From: Pseudarthrobacter oxydans
GTDB taxonomy: Bacteria > Actinomycetota > Actinomycetes > Actinomycetales > Micrococcaceae
Direction of reading: 5' to 3'
DNA: 64,000 nt
Assembly: GCF_030812335.1 (NCBI RefSeq)
Contig: NZ_JAUSSN010000003.1
Coordinates: 248,001-312,000 of the forward strand
Below are positions 54,755 to 63,022 of this stretch, in pieces. How positions within the stretch are numbered: the first letter of the stretch is position 1; every line of letters starts with the position of its first letter. A model generated the notes under the pieces. That model was not told the DNA's origin. It did no database searches and worked only from the letters and a program-made list of their open reading frames with translations. The position numbers and the translations under genes are program-made.

Positions 54755-56290
54755 GTGTCCCATCATCGCTTGACCCCGAATGTCCACCAGCAGAAAAACC
54801 AACTTGCCGAGGCGCTCAACGCGCTGCGCACGACGCTGGAGCTGCCGGGGCCCTTCCCCGAGGACGCGCTCCGGGAAGCCAAGGAGGCCGTCGCCGGGCA
54901 CGAGCTGCCGGAGCTGGATTTCACGCATATCGAGTTCGTGACGATCGATCCGGCGTCCTCCACCGACCTGGACCAGGCCCTCTTCATCGACCGTTCCGGT
55001 GAGGGCTACAAGGTCTTCTACGCGATCGCCGACGTCCCCTCCTTTGTGGTCCCCGGCGGGGCGCTCGACGCCGAAACCCGCCGCCGCGGCCAGACCTACT
55101 ACACCCCTGACGGCCGGATTCCGCTGCATCCGGAAATCATCAGCGAAGAAGCCGGCAGCCTGCTCGCCGGCCAGTTGTGCGCCGCGTTCGTGTGGGAATT
55201 CGAGCTGGACGCCGCGGCCGAGGTGTCCGCGGTGCTGGTCCGCCGCGCGACGGTCCGCAGCCGGGCGAAGCTCAGCTACCGGGGGGTGCAGGCCGAGCTC
55301 GACGCCGGGACCGCCGCGCCCGTGCTGCAGCTGCTCAAGGAAGTGGGGATGAAGCGGGTGGAGCTCGAACGGCTCCGCGGCGGCGCCAGCCTGAATATGC
55401 CGGAACAGGAAATCGAACAGCTGGCGGACGGCGGCTACCGGATTGCCGCTGCGCCGCCGCTGCCCGTGGAGGACTGGAACGCCCAGATTTCCCTGATGAC
55501 GGGGATGGCCGCCGCGGAGATCATGCTGGCGGGCAAGGTCGGCATCCTGCGCACCATGCCGGCCCCGGATGAAGCCTCGCTGGGGCACTTCCACCGCCAG
55601 ACCCGCGCCCTGGGCAAGCCCTGGGACGGCGAAATGAGCTACGGCGAGTACCTGCGCACCCTGGATCCGACAGACCCGCGCCAGCTGGCGATCGTGCACT
55701 CGGCCGGCATGCTGTTCCGCGGCGCCGGTTACACCCCCTTCGACGGAACCGTGCCCGAGGCCGCCACCCAGGCTGCCATCGGCGCTGCCTACGCCCACTC
55801 CACCGCCCCGCTGCGCCGGCTGATCGACCGGTTCGTCCTGGTGATCTGCGAGGCGCTCAGCAACGGCACAGCCGTCCCGGACTGGGCCCGCGAAGCCCTT
55901 CCCTCCCTTCCGGGGATCATGGCGACCTCGGACCAGCTGGCCGCCAAACTGGAGCGGCTCTCCCTCGACACCGTCGAGGCGGCGCTTCTGGTGAACCACG
56001 TCGGCCAGGAGTTCGACGCCGTCGTGATTTCAGGGTCCAAGCCAGCCCGTAACGGGAAGACTGCGAACGGGAAGAACGCGGACGGCAAGAACGGGAACGG
56101 AAAGAACGGCAACGGAGGCGGCGGCACCAAGGCGGGAAACGGCAACGGACCGTCCGGGATCGTGCAGATCGCCGACCCCGCGGTGACCGCCCGCTGCCCC
56201 GGTGAACTGGAGCCCGGCACCCAGGTCCGGGTGCGGATTGTGTCCTCCGACATTGCCACCCGCGAGGTCCGGCTGGAGCTGGTGGGTTAG
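54755..56290 (+). CDS. RNB-domain ribonuclease (RNase II family)
   Basis: A 511-residue 3'-5' exoribonuclease. The RNB catalytic block contains FVTIDPASSTDLDQALFIDR, with the aspartates that bind magnesium, and YAIADVPSFVVPGGALD. The late HSTAPLRRLIDRFV is the family's conserved arginine region. There is no N-terminal cold-shock domain, so it is shorter than RNase R or RNase II. A Lys/Asn/Gly-rich stretch (near 430-465) precedes the final beta-rich segment. The start is GTG at 54755. It degrades single-stranded RNA in the cytoplasm; preference for a class of RNA is unknown. It precedes the DEAD-box helicase by 300 bases, a natural partner in RNA decay. Confidence 0.92.
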   Translation: MSHHRLTPNVHQQKNQLAEALNALRTTLELPGPFPEDALREAKEAVAGHELPELDFTHIEFVTIDPASSTDLDQALFIDRSGEGYKVFYAIADVPSFVVPGGALDAETRRRGQTYYTPDGRIPLHPEIISEEAGSLLAGQLCAAFVWEFELDAAAEVSAVLVRRATVRSRAKLSYRGVQAELDAGTAAPVLQLLKEVGMKRVELERLRGGASLNMPEQEIEQLADGGYRIAAAPPLPVEDWNAQISLMTGMAAAEIMLAGKVGILRTMPAPDEASLGHFHRQTRALGKPWDGEMSYGEYLRTLDPTDPRQLAIVHSAGMLFRGAGYTPFDGTVPEAATQAAIGAAYAHSTAPLRRLIDRFVLVICEALSNGTAVPDWAREALPSLPGIMATSDQLAAKLERLSLDTVEAALLVNHVGQEFDAVVISGSKPARNGKTANGKNADGKNGNGKNGNGGGGTKAGNGNGPSGIVQIADPAVTARCPGELEPGTQVRVRIVSSDIATREVRLELVG

Positions 56291-56591
56291 GGAACAGCCG
56301 GCCCTCCCGCGCGCCGTCTGCGGTGTCAGTCGGGGATCAGGGTCGCGTACAGCTAGACTGGAAGGGTAGATATGGATGCCCGGTCGTTGATTTCCTTGAT
56401 TTTCGAATTCAACAAGCCCGCCCCTACGCGATCTTGAGACAGACCCGCTGGTCCCCAGTGCCAGCATTTAGATAGCCCGCGATCGGCTTCCACTGGAATT
56501 GCCTGCGCGCCTGAGCGTGCTCCGGAACGGCCTCCCGGCCGGCCCCGTTGAGCAAGCAGCGCAGCCCAAAATGAATAAGGAAACTCCCCTA
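56291..56591 (+). promoter_or_regulatory. Long leader/promoter region of the DEAD-box helicase
   Basis: No gene is seen. A TAGACT at 56354-56359 fits an actinobacterial -10, which would give an untranslated leader of about 225 bases. An AT-richer block (TTGATTTCCTTGATTTTCG-like, about 56385-56405) and a hairpin-prone CCGGCCGGCC stretch (about 56536-56546) lie within it. RNA helicase genes are often autoregulated through such leaders; that is inference here. Confidence 0.4.
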
Positions 56592-58388
56592 GTGAGTGAA
56601 TTGCATACGCACCAGCTTCTGACCGACGAATCCGGAACGGAAACGCTCGAGCCGGAAGAGACCATCATCTCGGACGAGAAGCCGCACGAGATAGCCGAGA
56701 AGACCTTCGCCGACTTCAACGTCCGCGCCGACATCGTGGAATCGCTGGCCGACGCCGGCATCACGCACCCTTTCCCGATCCAGGCCATGACCCTGCCGGT
56801 CGCCCTCAGCGGCCACGACATCATCGGCCAGGCCAAGACCGGCACCGGCAAGACCCTCGGCTTCGGCATCCCGGCGCTGCAGCGCGTCGTCGGGCCGGAC
56901 GATGCCGGCTACGACTCGCTGCCCGCACCCGGCGCCCCGCAGGCCCTCGTGATCGTGCCGACCCGCGAGCTCGCCGTCCAGGTCGCCAATGACCTGCAGA
57001 ACGCCGCCCGCAAGCGCAACGCCCGCATCACCACGATCTACGGCGGCCGTGCGTACGAGCCGCAGGTCGAGGCACTGACGAAGGGCGTCGAGGTCGTCGT
57101 CGGCACCCCCGGGCGCCTCATCGACCTGTACAAGCAGAAGCACCTCGTGCTGAAGAACGTCAAGATGGTCATCCTTGACGAAGCCGACGAGATGCTGGAC
57201 CTCGGCTTCCTCCCGGACGTCGAGACCCTCATCGCCGGCACACCCGCCGTCCGCCAGACCCTGCTGTTCTCGGCCACCATGCCCGGTCCCGTCGTCGCCA
57301 TGGCGCGCCGCTACATGACCAAGCCGACCCACATCCGTGCGGCCGACCCCGATGACGAGGGCCTGACCAAGCGCGACATCCGCCAGCTGATCTACCGTGC
57401 CCACAGCATGGACAAGATCGAGGTCGTCGCCCGCATCCTGCAGGCCCGCGGCCGCGGCCGCACCATCATCTTCACCAAGACCAAGCGCACCGCAGCCAAG
57501 GTTGCCGAGGAACTGGTGGACCGCGGCTTCGCCGCCGCCGCCATCCACGGCGACCTCGGCCAGGGCGCCCGCGAGCAGGCGCTGCGCGCCTTCCGCAACA
57601 ACAAGGTGGACGTCCTTGTGGCCACCGACGTTGCCGCGCGCGGCATCGACGTCGACGACGTCACCCACGTCATCAACTACCAGTGCGTTGAAGACGAAAA
57701 GATCTACCTGCACCGCGTGGGCCGCACCGGCCGTGCCGGCAACAAGGGCACCGCCGTGACCTTCGTCGACTGGGACGACATGCCCCGCTGGGGCCTGATC
57801 AACAAGGCCCTGGGCCTGAGCGTCCCGGAGCCCGTGGAAACCTACTCCTCCTCCCCGCACCTCTTCGAGGAACTCGACATCCCCGAGGGCACCAAGGGCC
57901 GGCTGCCCCGCGACAAGCGTGTGCTGGCCGGCGTCGACGCCGAGGTCCTGGAGGACCTGGGCGAGACCGGCAAGAAGAACGCCCCCCGCACGGGCCAGGG
58001 CACCGGCGGACGTGACAGCGCCCGCACCGGCGGACGTGACAGCGCCCGGACCGGCGGACGCGACGCCGGCGCCACCGGCGGCGGCCGTGACGGCGGCCGC
58101 ACCACGGGAGGCAGCCGCGACGGCAGCCGCGACACCCGCCGCAGCGGCGGCGCCACCGCCGCCAAGGACAGCGGGCGCTCCGGCGACCGCCGTCGTCGTC
58201 CGGCCGAGGCTGCTGAAGCCAGCACCGGCCCCGCCGCCGAGGCACCGGCCAGGACCGCCGCGGCCGCGCCGACCGAGGTCGACCGCGCCACCCGCGCACG
58301 CCGCCGCACCCGCACCCGCCGCCACAACGGCGAAGTGGTCGCAGGCGAGGCACAGGCCGGGGCTCCGGCAGGCAGCACCGAGGCCTAA
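56592..58388 (+). CDS. DEAD-box ATP-dependent RNA helicase
   Basis: A 598-residue helicase of the RhlE/CsdA-like group. Motifs in order are FPIQAMTLPVALSG (Q motif), AKTGTGKTLGF (motif I, Lys87), VPTREL (Ia), VILDEADEMLDLGF (II), FSATMP (III), TDVAARGIDV (V) and HRVGRTGRAG (VI). Residues from about 460 onward are Arg/Gly/Asp-rich with tandem TGGRDSAR units, an RNA-binding disordered tail. It unwinds RNA structure in ribosome assembly or decay. The GTG at 56592 has AAGGA ten bases upstream, whereas the ATG at 56571 has no ribosome site, so the shorter start is chosen. A DNA methyltransferase gene follows after 8 bases. Confidence 0.92.
   Translation: MSELHTHQLLTDESGTETLEPEETIISDEKPHEIAEKTFADFNVRADIVESLADAGITHPFPIQAMTLPVALSGHDIIGQAKTGTGKTLGFGIPALQRVVGPDDAGYDSLPAPGAPQALVIVPTRELAVQVANDLQNAARKRNARITTIYGGRAYEPQVEALTKGVEVVVGTPGRLIDLYKQKHLVLKNVKMVILDEADEMLDLGFLPDVETLIAGTPAVRQTLLFSATMPGPVVAMARRYMTKPTHIRAADPDDEGLTKRDIRQLIYRAHSMDKIEVVARILQARGRGRTIIFTKTKRTAAKVAEELVDRGFAAAAIHGDLGQGAREQALRAFRNNKVDVLVATDVAARGIDVDDVTHVINYQCVEDEKIYLHRVGRTGRAGNKGTAVTFVDWDDMPRWGLINKALGLSVPEPVETYSSSPHLFEELDIPEGTKGRLPRDKRVLAGVDAEVLEDLGETGKKNAPRTGQGTGGRDSARTGGRDSARTGGRDAGATGGGRDGGRTTGGSRDGSRDTRRSGGATAAKDSGRSGDRRRRPAEAAEASTGPAAEAPARTAAAAPTEVDRATRARRRTRTRRHNGEVVAGEAQAGAPAGSTEA
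58002..58064. repeat. 24-bp tandem repeat in the helicase tail
   Basis: ACCGGCGGACGTGACAGCGC followed by CCGC occurs twice with one final-base change, and a third, partial copy follows. It encodes the repeated TGGRDSAR unit. Confidence 0.8.
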
Positions 58389-58396
58389 ACCCCTAC

Positions 58397-59266
58397 ATGA
58401 CTGACACCGTCTGGGCGCCGGACGGCAGCAACCTGGTGGTACACGCGGACAACGCGGCGTACCTCCCGACGCTGCCGGACGGCGCCTTCACACTCATTTA
58501 CGTGGATCCGCCCTTCAACACCGGCCGGGTCCAAAAGCGCCAGGAAACCAAAATGGTGCTCAACACCGGCGGCGACGGCGACCGGGTCGGGTTCAAGGGC
58601 CGTTCCTACGACACGATCAAGGGCGCGCTGCACAAATACGACGATGCGTTCAGCGACTACTGGACCTTCCTGGAGCCGCGCCTCGTCGAGGCCTGGCGGC
58701 TGCTCGCCGACGACGGCACCCTGTACCTGCACCTGGACTACCGTGAGGTGCACTACGCCAAGGTGATGCTGGACGCGATCTTCGGCCGCGAGTGCTTCCT
58801 GAACGAGATCATCTGGGCCTACGACTACGGCGCCCGCGCCAAGTACCGCTGGCCCACGAAGCACGACAATATCCTCGTGTACGTCAAGAACCCGGCGAAG
58901 TACCACTTCGACAGCGCCGAAGTGGACCGGGAGCCCTACATGGCGCCCGGACTCGTGACACCGGCCAAACGGGAACTCGGCAAGCTGCCCACCGACGTTT
59001 GGTGGCACACCATCGTCTCCCCCACCGGCAAGGAAAAGACCGGCTACCCGACGCAGAAGCCCGAGGGGCTGATCCGCCGCGTGGTGGCAGCCTCCAGCCG
59101 GCCCGGTGACTGGTGCCTGGACTTCTTCGCCGGCTCGGGCACGCTGGGCGCCGTCGCCGCGAAGCTCGACCGCAGGTTCGTCTGCGTGGACCAGAACCAG
59201 CCGGCCATCGACGTCATGGCCAAACGGCTCACCCCGCACGCAGCCTTCACTGTTTTTCCAAGTTAG
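58397..59266 (+). CDS. Orphan site-specific DNA methyltransferase (beta class)
   Basis: A 289-residue methyltransferase. DPPFN at 37-41 is the catalytic motif IV and FAGSGTLG near 250 is the AdoMet-binding motif I, in the IV-before-I order of beta-class amino-methyltransferases (CcrM-like). TQKPEGLIRRVV before the AdoMet motif is also family-typical. It should methylate adenine N6 or cytosine N4 in DNA; recognition site unknown. No restriction endonuclease or specificity subunit is encoded nearby, so it is an orphan enzyme. It lies 8 bases after the DEAD-box helicase gene and is probably cotranscribed. The start ATG (MTDTVWAPDG) is the only good choice. Confidence 0.9.
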   Translation: MTDTVWAPDGSNLVVHADNAAYLPTLPDGAFTLIYVDPPFNTGRVQKRQETKMVLNTGGDGDRVGFKGRSYDTIKGALHKYDDAFSDYWTFLEPRLVEAWRLLADDGTLYLHLDYREVHYAKVMLDAIFGRECFLNEIIWAYDYGARAKYRWPTKHDNILVYVKNPAKYHFDSAEVDREPYMAPGLVTPAKRELGKLPTDVWWHTIVSPTGKEKTGYPTQKPEGLIRRVVAASSRPGDWCLDFFAGSGTLGAVAAKLDRRFVCVDQNQPAIDVMAKRLTPHAAFTVFPS

Positions 59267-59359
59267 CCCCGAAGCGCTATCACTTGTGGCGGCCATTCCG
59301 GCCCGGTAGGGACCAAAGCTGCAAGGTCAACGGGGCGGGGCGGGAGGGCGTCCGTTTCG

Positions 59360-60205
59360 TCAGCGCACCACCGGGGTTCCGGTTCCCTGTTCCTCGATCC
59401 GGGCAAAGACTTCGGGTGAGGTCAGGTTCTCGCCCAGCCGGTTCGGCTTCCCGGCGCCGTGGTAGTCGGAGGACCCTGTGACCAGCAGCCCGTGCCGGTC
59501 CGCGAGTTTGCGCAGGAACACCCTGCCCTCCTCGGGATTGTCGCGGTGGTCGATTTCCAGCCCGGCCAGCCCGGCGTCGATCATTTCCTGGTAGACCCGC
59601 TCCCCCACGATCCGTCCGCGGGCGGACGCCACCGGGTGGGCGAACACCGGCACGCCGCCGGCGGCACGGACGAGTTCGACGGCGAACGCCGGGTCCGGGG
59701 CGTAGTGCTGCACGTAGTAGCGTGAGTGCGAGGTCAGGATGGAATCGAATGCCTCGCTGCGGTCCGCCACCACGCCCGCGGCGACGAGGGCGTCGGCGAT
59801 GTGCGGCCGGCCCATGGTGGCACCGGGCGCCACATGGTGGATAACGTCGTCCCAGCTCAGCGGATAGTCCTCCGCGAGGAGGCTGACCATCCGCTCGGCC
59901 CGCGTGAAGCGCGCATCCTTGGCCTTGGTGATTTCCTCCAGCAGCCCAGGGTGCGCCGGGTCGTGCAGGTAGCTGAGGAGGTGCACGCTGATCCCCTCGA
60001 TCGTCCGGCAAGAAATCTCCATCCCCGGAACCAGCGCCACACCGTGCCCGCGCGCAGCGAGTGCGGCCTCCGCCCAGCCGTCGGTGGAGTCATGGTCGGT
60101 CAGGGCGACGACGTCGAGCCCCGCCTCCGCCGCCGAGTCCATCACCGCGCTGGGCGCTTGGGTGCCGTCGGATACATTCGAGTGGGCATGCAGGTCGATC
60201 TTCAC
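59360..60205 (-). CDS. PHP-domain phosphoesterase
   Basis: A 281-residue protein with the PHP metal motif at the very N terminus (KIDLHAHSNVSDG) and DHDSTDGWAEA, then LVPGMEISC and later VFAHPVASARG and SDYHG. This is the arrangement of nucleoside-3',5'-bisphosphate and oligonucleotide phosphatases (YciV/RnaseAM group). Three metal ions would be bound by the His and Asp residues. The gene is convergent to the methyltransferase and divergent from pepP. The start is GTG at 60205. Cytoplasmic; the likely role is RNA 5'-end or pAp turnover. Confidence 0.9.
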   Translation of the reverse strand: MKIDLHAHSNVSDGTQAPSAVMDSAAEAGLDVVALTDHDSTDGWAEAALAARGHGVALVPGMEISCRTIEGISVHLLSYLHDPAHPGLLEEITKAKDARFTRAERMVSLLAEDYPLSWDDVIHHVAPGATMGRPHIADALVAAGVVADRSEAFDSILTSHSRYYVQHYAPDPAFAVELVRAAGGVPVFAHPVASARGRIVGERVYQEMIDAGLAGLEIDHRDNPEEGRVFLRKLADRHGLLVTGSSDYHGAGKPNRLGENLTSPEVFARIEEQGTGTPVVR

Positions 60206-60298
60206 CTCACCAGCCTAGTAGATCGCCCCCCGCGGCGCCCGGGATGGACCCCGCAGGCCTGTTGGCCTAAGCCGCTCCGCTGGTGAGACTATGGGACG

Positions 60299-61882
60299 GT
60301 GAAAGATGCAGATAACACCCAAGTCTCCGCTTCCCAGCCCCTCGATGAGCGCGTCAACAACCGCTCGCAGCGGCCCAGCTCCGACGCCTTCAAGGCGTTT
60401 ATGGCCAGCAACTGGGCCCCGTCCAGCGAGCAGCTCCCGGAACGCGACGCCGTCGCCGGCCACGCCGCCACCCGCCGGCGCGCCATCTCAGAGAAGTTCA
60501 AGGGCGAACGCCTGGTCATTCCGGCCGGTCCGCTGAAGGTCCGCTCGAACGACTGCGACTACCGCTTCCGGCCGCACTCCGGCTTCGCGCACCTGACCGG
60601 CCTGGGCCTGGACCACGAGCCCGATGCCGTGCTCATCCTGGAGCCCGTGGAGGCAGGCAGGGGCGACGACGGCGGCCACCACCACGCGACGCTGTACTTC
60701 CGCCCGCTGGCCGGCCGCGACACCGAGCAGTTCTACGCCGACTCCCGGGCCGGCGAATTCTGGATCGGCGCCCGCCCCACCCTGGCCCAGTTCAAGGCCC
60801 TCCTCGGCCTGGACACCGCGGACATCAGCGAACTCGAACTGGGCATCACCAAGAACGTGGGTGCCCCCGAAATCGGCGGGATCTCCATCCGGCTGGTGCG
60901 GAAGGTCGACGAGAACATCGACGCCCTCGTGGACACCGCCCGCTACAACACCGCCAAGGACCCGGAGAACCTGGACATGGGCATCCTGGACGCGCTCGAC
61001 GAGAAGCTCTCCGAGGCCCTCTCCGAACTGCGCCTGCTCAAGGATGAGTGGGAAATCGAGCAGATGAAGACCGCCGTCGCCGCCACGGTGCAGGGCTTCA
61101 CGGAGGTCGTCAAGGTCCTGCCGCGGGCGCTCACCCACCAGCGCGGCGAGCGTGTCGTCGAGGGCGCGTTCTTCGCCCGCGCCCGGGAGGAAGGCAACGA
61201 GCTCGGCTACGACACCATCGCGGCCTCCGGCAACAACGCCACAGTGCTGCACTGGACCCGGAACACCGGCAAGATCAACGCCGGCGAACTGCTGCTGCTC
61301 GACGCCGGCGTCGAGGCGGATTCGCTCTACACCGCGGACATCACCCGCACCCTGCCGGCCAACGGCACCTTCTCCGAGATCCAGCGCAAGGTCTACGAGG
61401 CTGTGCTGGACGCCGCCGACGCCGGTTTTGCCGCCGCCCAGCCCGGCACCCGGTTCCGCGACATCCACACCGCCGCGACCACCGTGCTGGCGGAACGGCT
61501 GGCCGCCTGGGGCCTGCTCCCGGTCTCCGTGGAGGAGGCCATCAGCGCCGAGGGCCAGCAGCACCGCCGCTGGATGCCGCACGGCACCAGCCACCACCTC
61601 GGCCTCGACGTGCACGACTGCGCCCAGGCCAAGCGCGAACTGTACCTCGACGGTGTCCTCACCCCCGGCATGGTCTTCACGATCGAACCCGGGCTGTACT
61701 TCAAGGACGAGGACCTGGCGATCCCGGAGGAATACCGCGGCATCGGCGTCCGCATCGAGGATGACATCCTCATGACCGCCGACGGCCCGGTCAACCTCAG
61801 TGCGGCCCTGCCCCGCAAGGCCGACGACGTCGAATCCTGGATGGCGGGAATCTACCAGGAAGCTGACGGCCCGGCGGTCTAA
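60299..61882 (+). CDS. pepP: Xaa-Pro aminopeptidase (aminopeptidase P)
   Basis: A 527-residue M24B peptidase that removes an N-terminal residue next to proline. The N-terminal creatinase-like domain (about 60-240, FRPHSGFAHLTGLG) precedes the pita-bread domain, whose five metal ligands are visible in LLLDAGVEADSLYTADITRT (two Asp), HGTSHHLGLDVHD (His), TIEPGLYF (Glu) and RIEDDIL (Glu). The first 45 residues are polar and poorly conserved. The start is GTG at 60299; the nearby sequence gives no strong ribosome site. The transcript ends in a strong terminator. Confidence 0.94.
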   Translation: MKDADNTQVSASQPLDERVNNRSQRPSSDAFKAFMASNWAPSSEQLPERDAVAGHAATRRRAISEKFKGERLVIPAGPLKVRSNDCDYRFRPHSGFAHLTGLGLDHEPDAVLILEPVEAGRGDDGGHHHATLYFRPLAGRDTEQFYADSRAGEFWIGARPTLAQFKALLGLDTADISELELGITKNVGAPEIGGISIRLVRKVDENIDALVDTARYNTAKDPENLDMGILDALDEKLSEALSELRLLKDEWEIEQMKTAVAATVQGFTEVVKVLPRALTHQRGERVVEGAFFARAREEGNELGYDTIAASGNNATVLHWTRNTGKINAGELLLLDAGVEADSLYTADITRTLPANGTFSEIQRKVYEAVLDAADAGFAAAQPGTRFRDIHTAATTVLAERLAAWGLLPVSVEEAISAEGQQHRRWMPHGTSHHLGLDVHDCAQAKRELYLDGVLTPGMVFTIEPGLYFKDEDLAIPEEYRGIGVRIEDDILMTADGPVNLSAALPRKADDVESWMAGIYQEADGPAV

Positions 61883-61968
61883 TGCCGCGCCCGCCCGGCT
61901 TCGCTGGCGCTGCGACGCCACGCTGGCGCTGACATGACACGCTGAAGCTGCGACGCTGACGCTGACAC

Positions 61969-62013
61969 GCAGAAGGCCTCCGCCCGGATCACTCCGGGGC
62001 GGAGGCCTTCTGC
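61969..62013. terminator. Strong hairpin between pepP and the stress-protein gene
   Basis: GCAGAAGGCCTCCGCCC pairs perfectly with its 17-base complement over an 11-base loop. It lies between two convergent genes and can end both. It follows a degenerate stretch of short GCTG-ACGC repeats (61905-61968). Confidence 0.75.
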
Positions 62014-62021
62014 GTTGCCGG

Positions 62022-62945
62022 TCAGTGCTGCGAACCGCCCTCGTCGGGACCCTGCTTGGGCGTATCGGTGACGCGGACCCCGTACTGCGGGCGGCCGTCC
62101 GGCAGGTCCGGATAGGCGAACCCGGGCGTCTTGGGTGCCTCTTCCGTCTCCGCCGCGGTATGGGCAGGCTCTGCCGGCTGGTGGGCGTGCTCTGTCTGCT
62201 GGCCTTCGGCCGGCTGGCCGCCGGGCTGCTGGGCTGGCGCTTGTTGGCCTTCGGCCGGCTGGCCGCCGGCCTCGGGCGTGCGCTGGCCGTAGGGGTCGTT
62301 CCAGGCCGCGGGGCGCTGCGGGGCGTGGCCGTGCTGGCCCGGCTGCTGGACGCCCTGCCCGGGACCGGGCTGGTACGGCTGGTGCTGGTAGTCGCGCTGG
62401 GTGTAACCGGCCGATCCGGCGGACGCCGAGGCGTCATGCTGGGTCATCGGAAGCTGGTGGAGCAGGCGCCGCGCCTCGTTCGCCGCCTCGAAGGAGACCA
62501 CGACGTCGTAGTTCGTCGCCACCACCTGGCTGGTGGATGTGAAGTCGCGCTTGCCCTTCTGCATGGCATACGTGACGATGCCGAACAGCATAAAGAAGGC
62601 CGCGCCCATGAGCACGGAGGTCACGATGGAGAAATACCCCGGCGTGGTGGAGAAGAAGGAGAGCATGATGCCCACGAACAGGCCGAACCACATGCCGCTC
62701 AGTGCACCCGACAGGGCCACCCGGGGGTAGGTGAGCCGGCCGGTGACCCGCTCCACCATCTTCAGGTCATTGCCGACAATCGAGACCATCTGCACCGGGA
62801 ACTGCTGGTCCGCGAGGTAGTCCACCGCCTTCTGGGCATCCAGGTAGGAATTGTAGGAACCGACGGTGTCGCCCTTGGGGACACTGCGGGCCTCGTCCGG
62901 GCCGTTGGGGGCGCCAGCCCTGGGAGCACCAAAAATGTTTGACAT
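62022..62945 (-). CDS. General stress protein 17M-like membrane protein
   Basis: A 307-residue protein. The N-terminal part (VGSYNSYLDAQKAVDYLADQ, then ERVTGRLTYPRVALSGALSG) is the 17M-like general-stress domain (PF11181 type). Two hydrophobic helices lie near 75-98 and 103-125. After 160 the chain is Gln/Pro/Gly-rich low complexity with GGQPAEGQQ repeats. Function unknown; probably membrane-associated. The ATG at 62945 is preferred over an earlier in-frame start at 62975 because the family begins there. It is divergent from the MgtE-N/CBS gene, as with the Rv1232c-Rv1234 group in mycobacteria (recollection). Confidence 0.85.
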   Translation of the reverse strand: MSNIFGAPRAGAPNGPDEARSVPKGDTVGSYNSYLDAQKAVDYLADQQFPVQMVSIVGNDLKMVERVTGRLTYPRVALSGALSGMWFGLFVGIMLSFFSTTPGYFSIVTSVLMGAAFFMLFGIVTYAMQKGKRDFTSTSQVVATNYDVVVSFEAANEARRLLHQLPMTQHDASASAGSAGYTQRDYQHQPYQPGPGQGVQQPGQHGHAPQRPAAWNDPYGQRTPEAGGQPAEGQQAPAQQPGGQPAEGQQTEHAHQPAEPAHTAAETEEAPKTPGFAYPDLPDGRPQYGVRVTDTPKQGPDEGGSQH

Positions 62946-63022
62946 ACGCCTATTCTTACCTATCCGGCTGGGCACCGGCTGTAAATTCAGCTAAAAGAGA
63001 GCGGACTCGGTAGCCTGTACAG

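Noticed and set aside
61905..61968. Short GCTG/ACGC repeats after pepP as a CRISPR-like or regulatory array
   Set aside because: Units are irregular, very short and lack spacers; they look like degenerate simple sequence next to a terminator.
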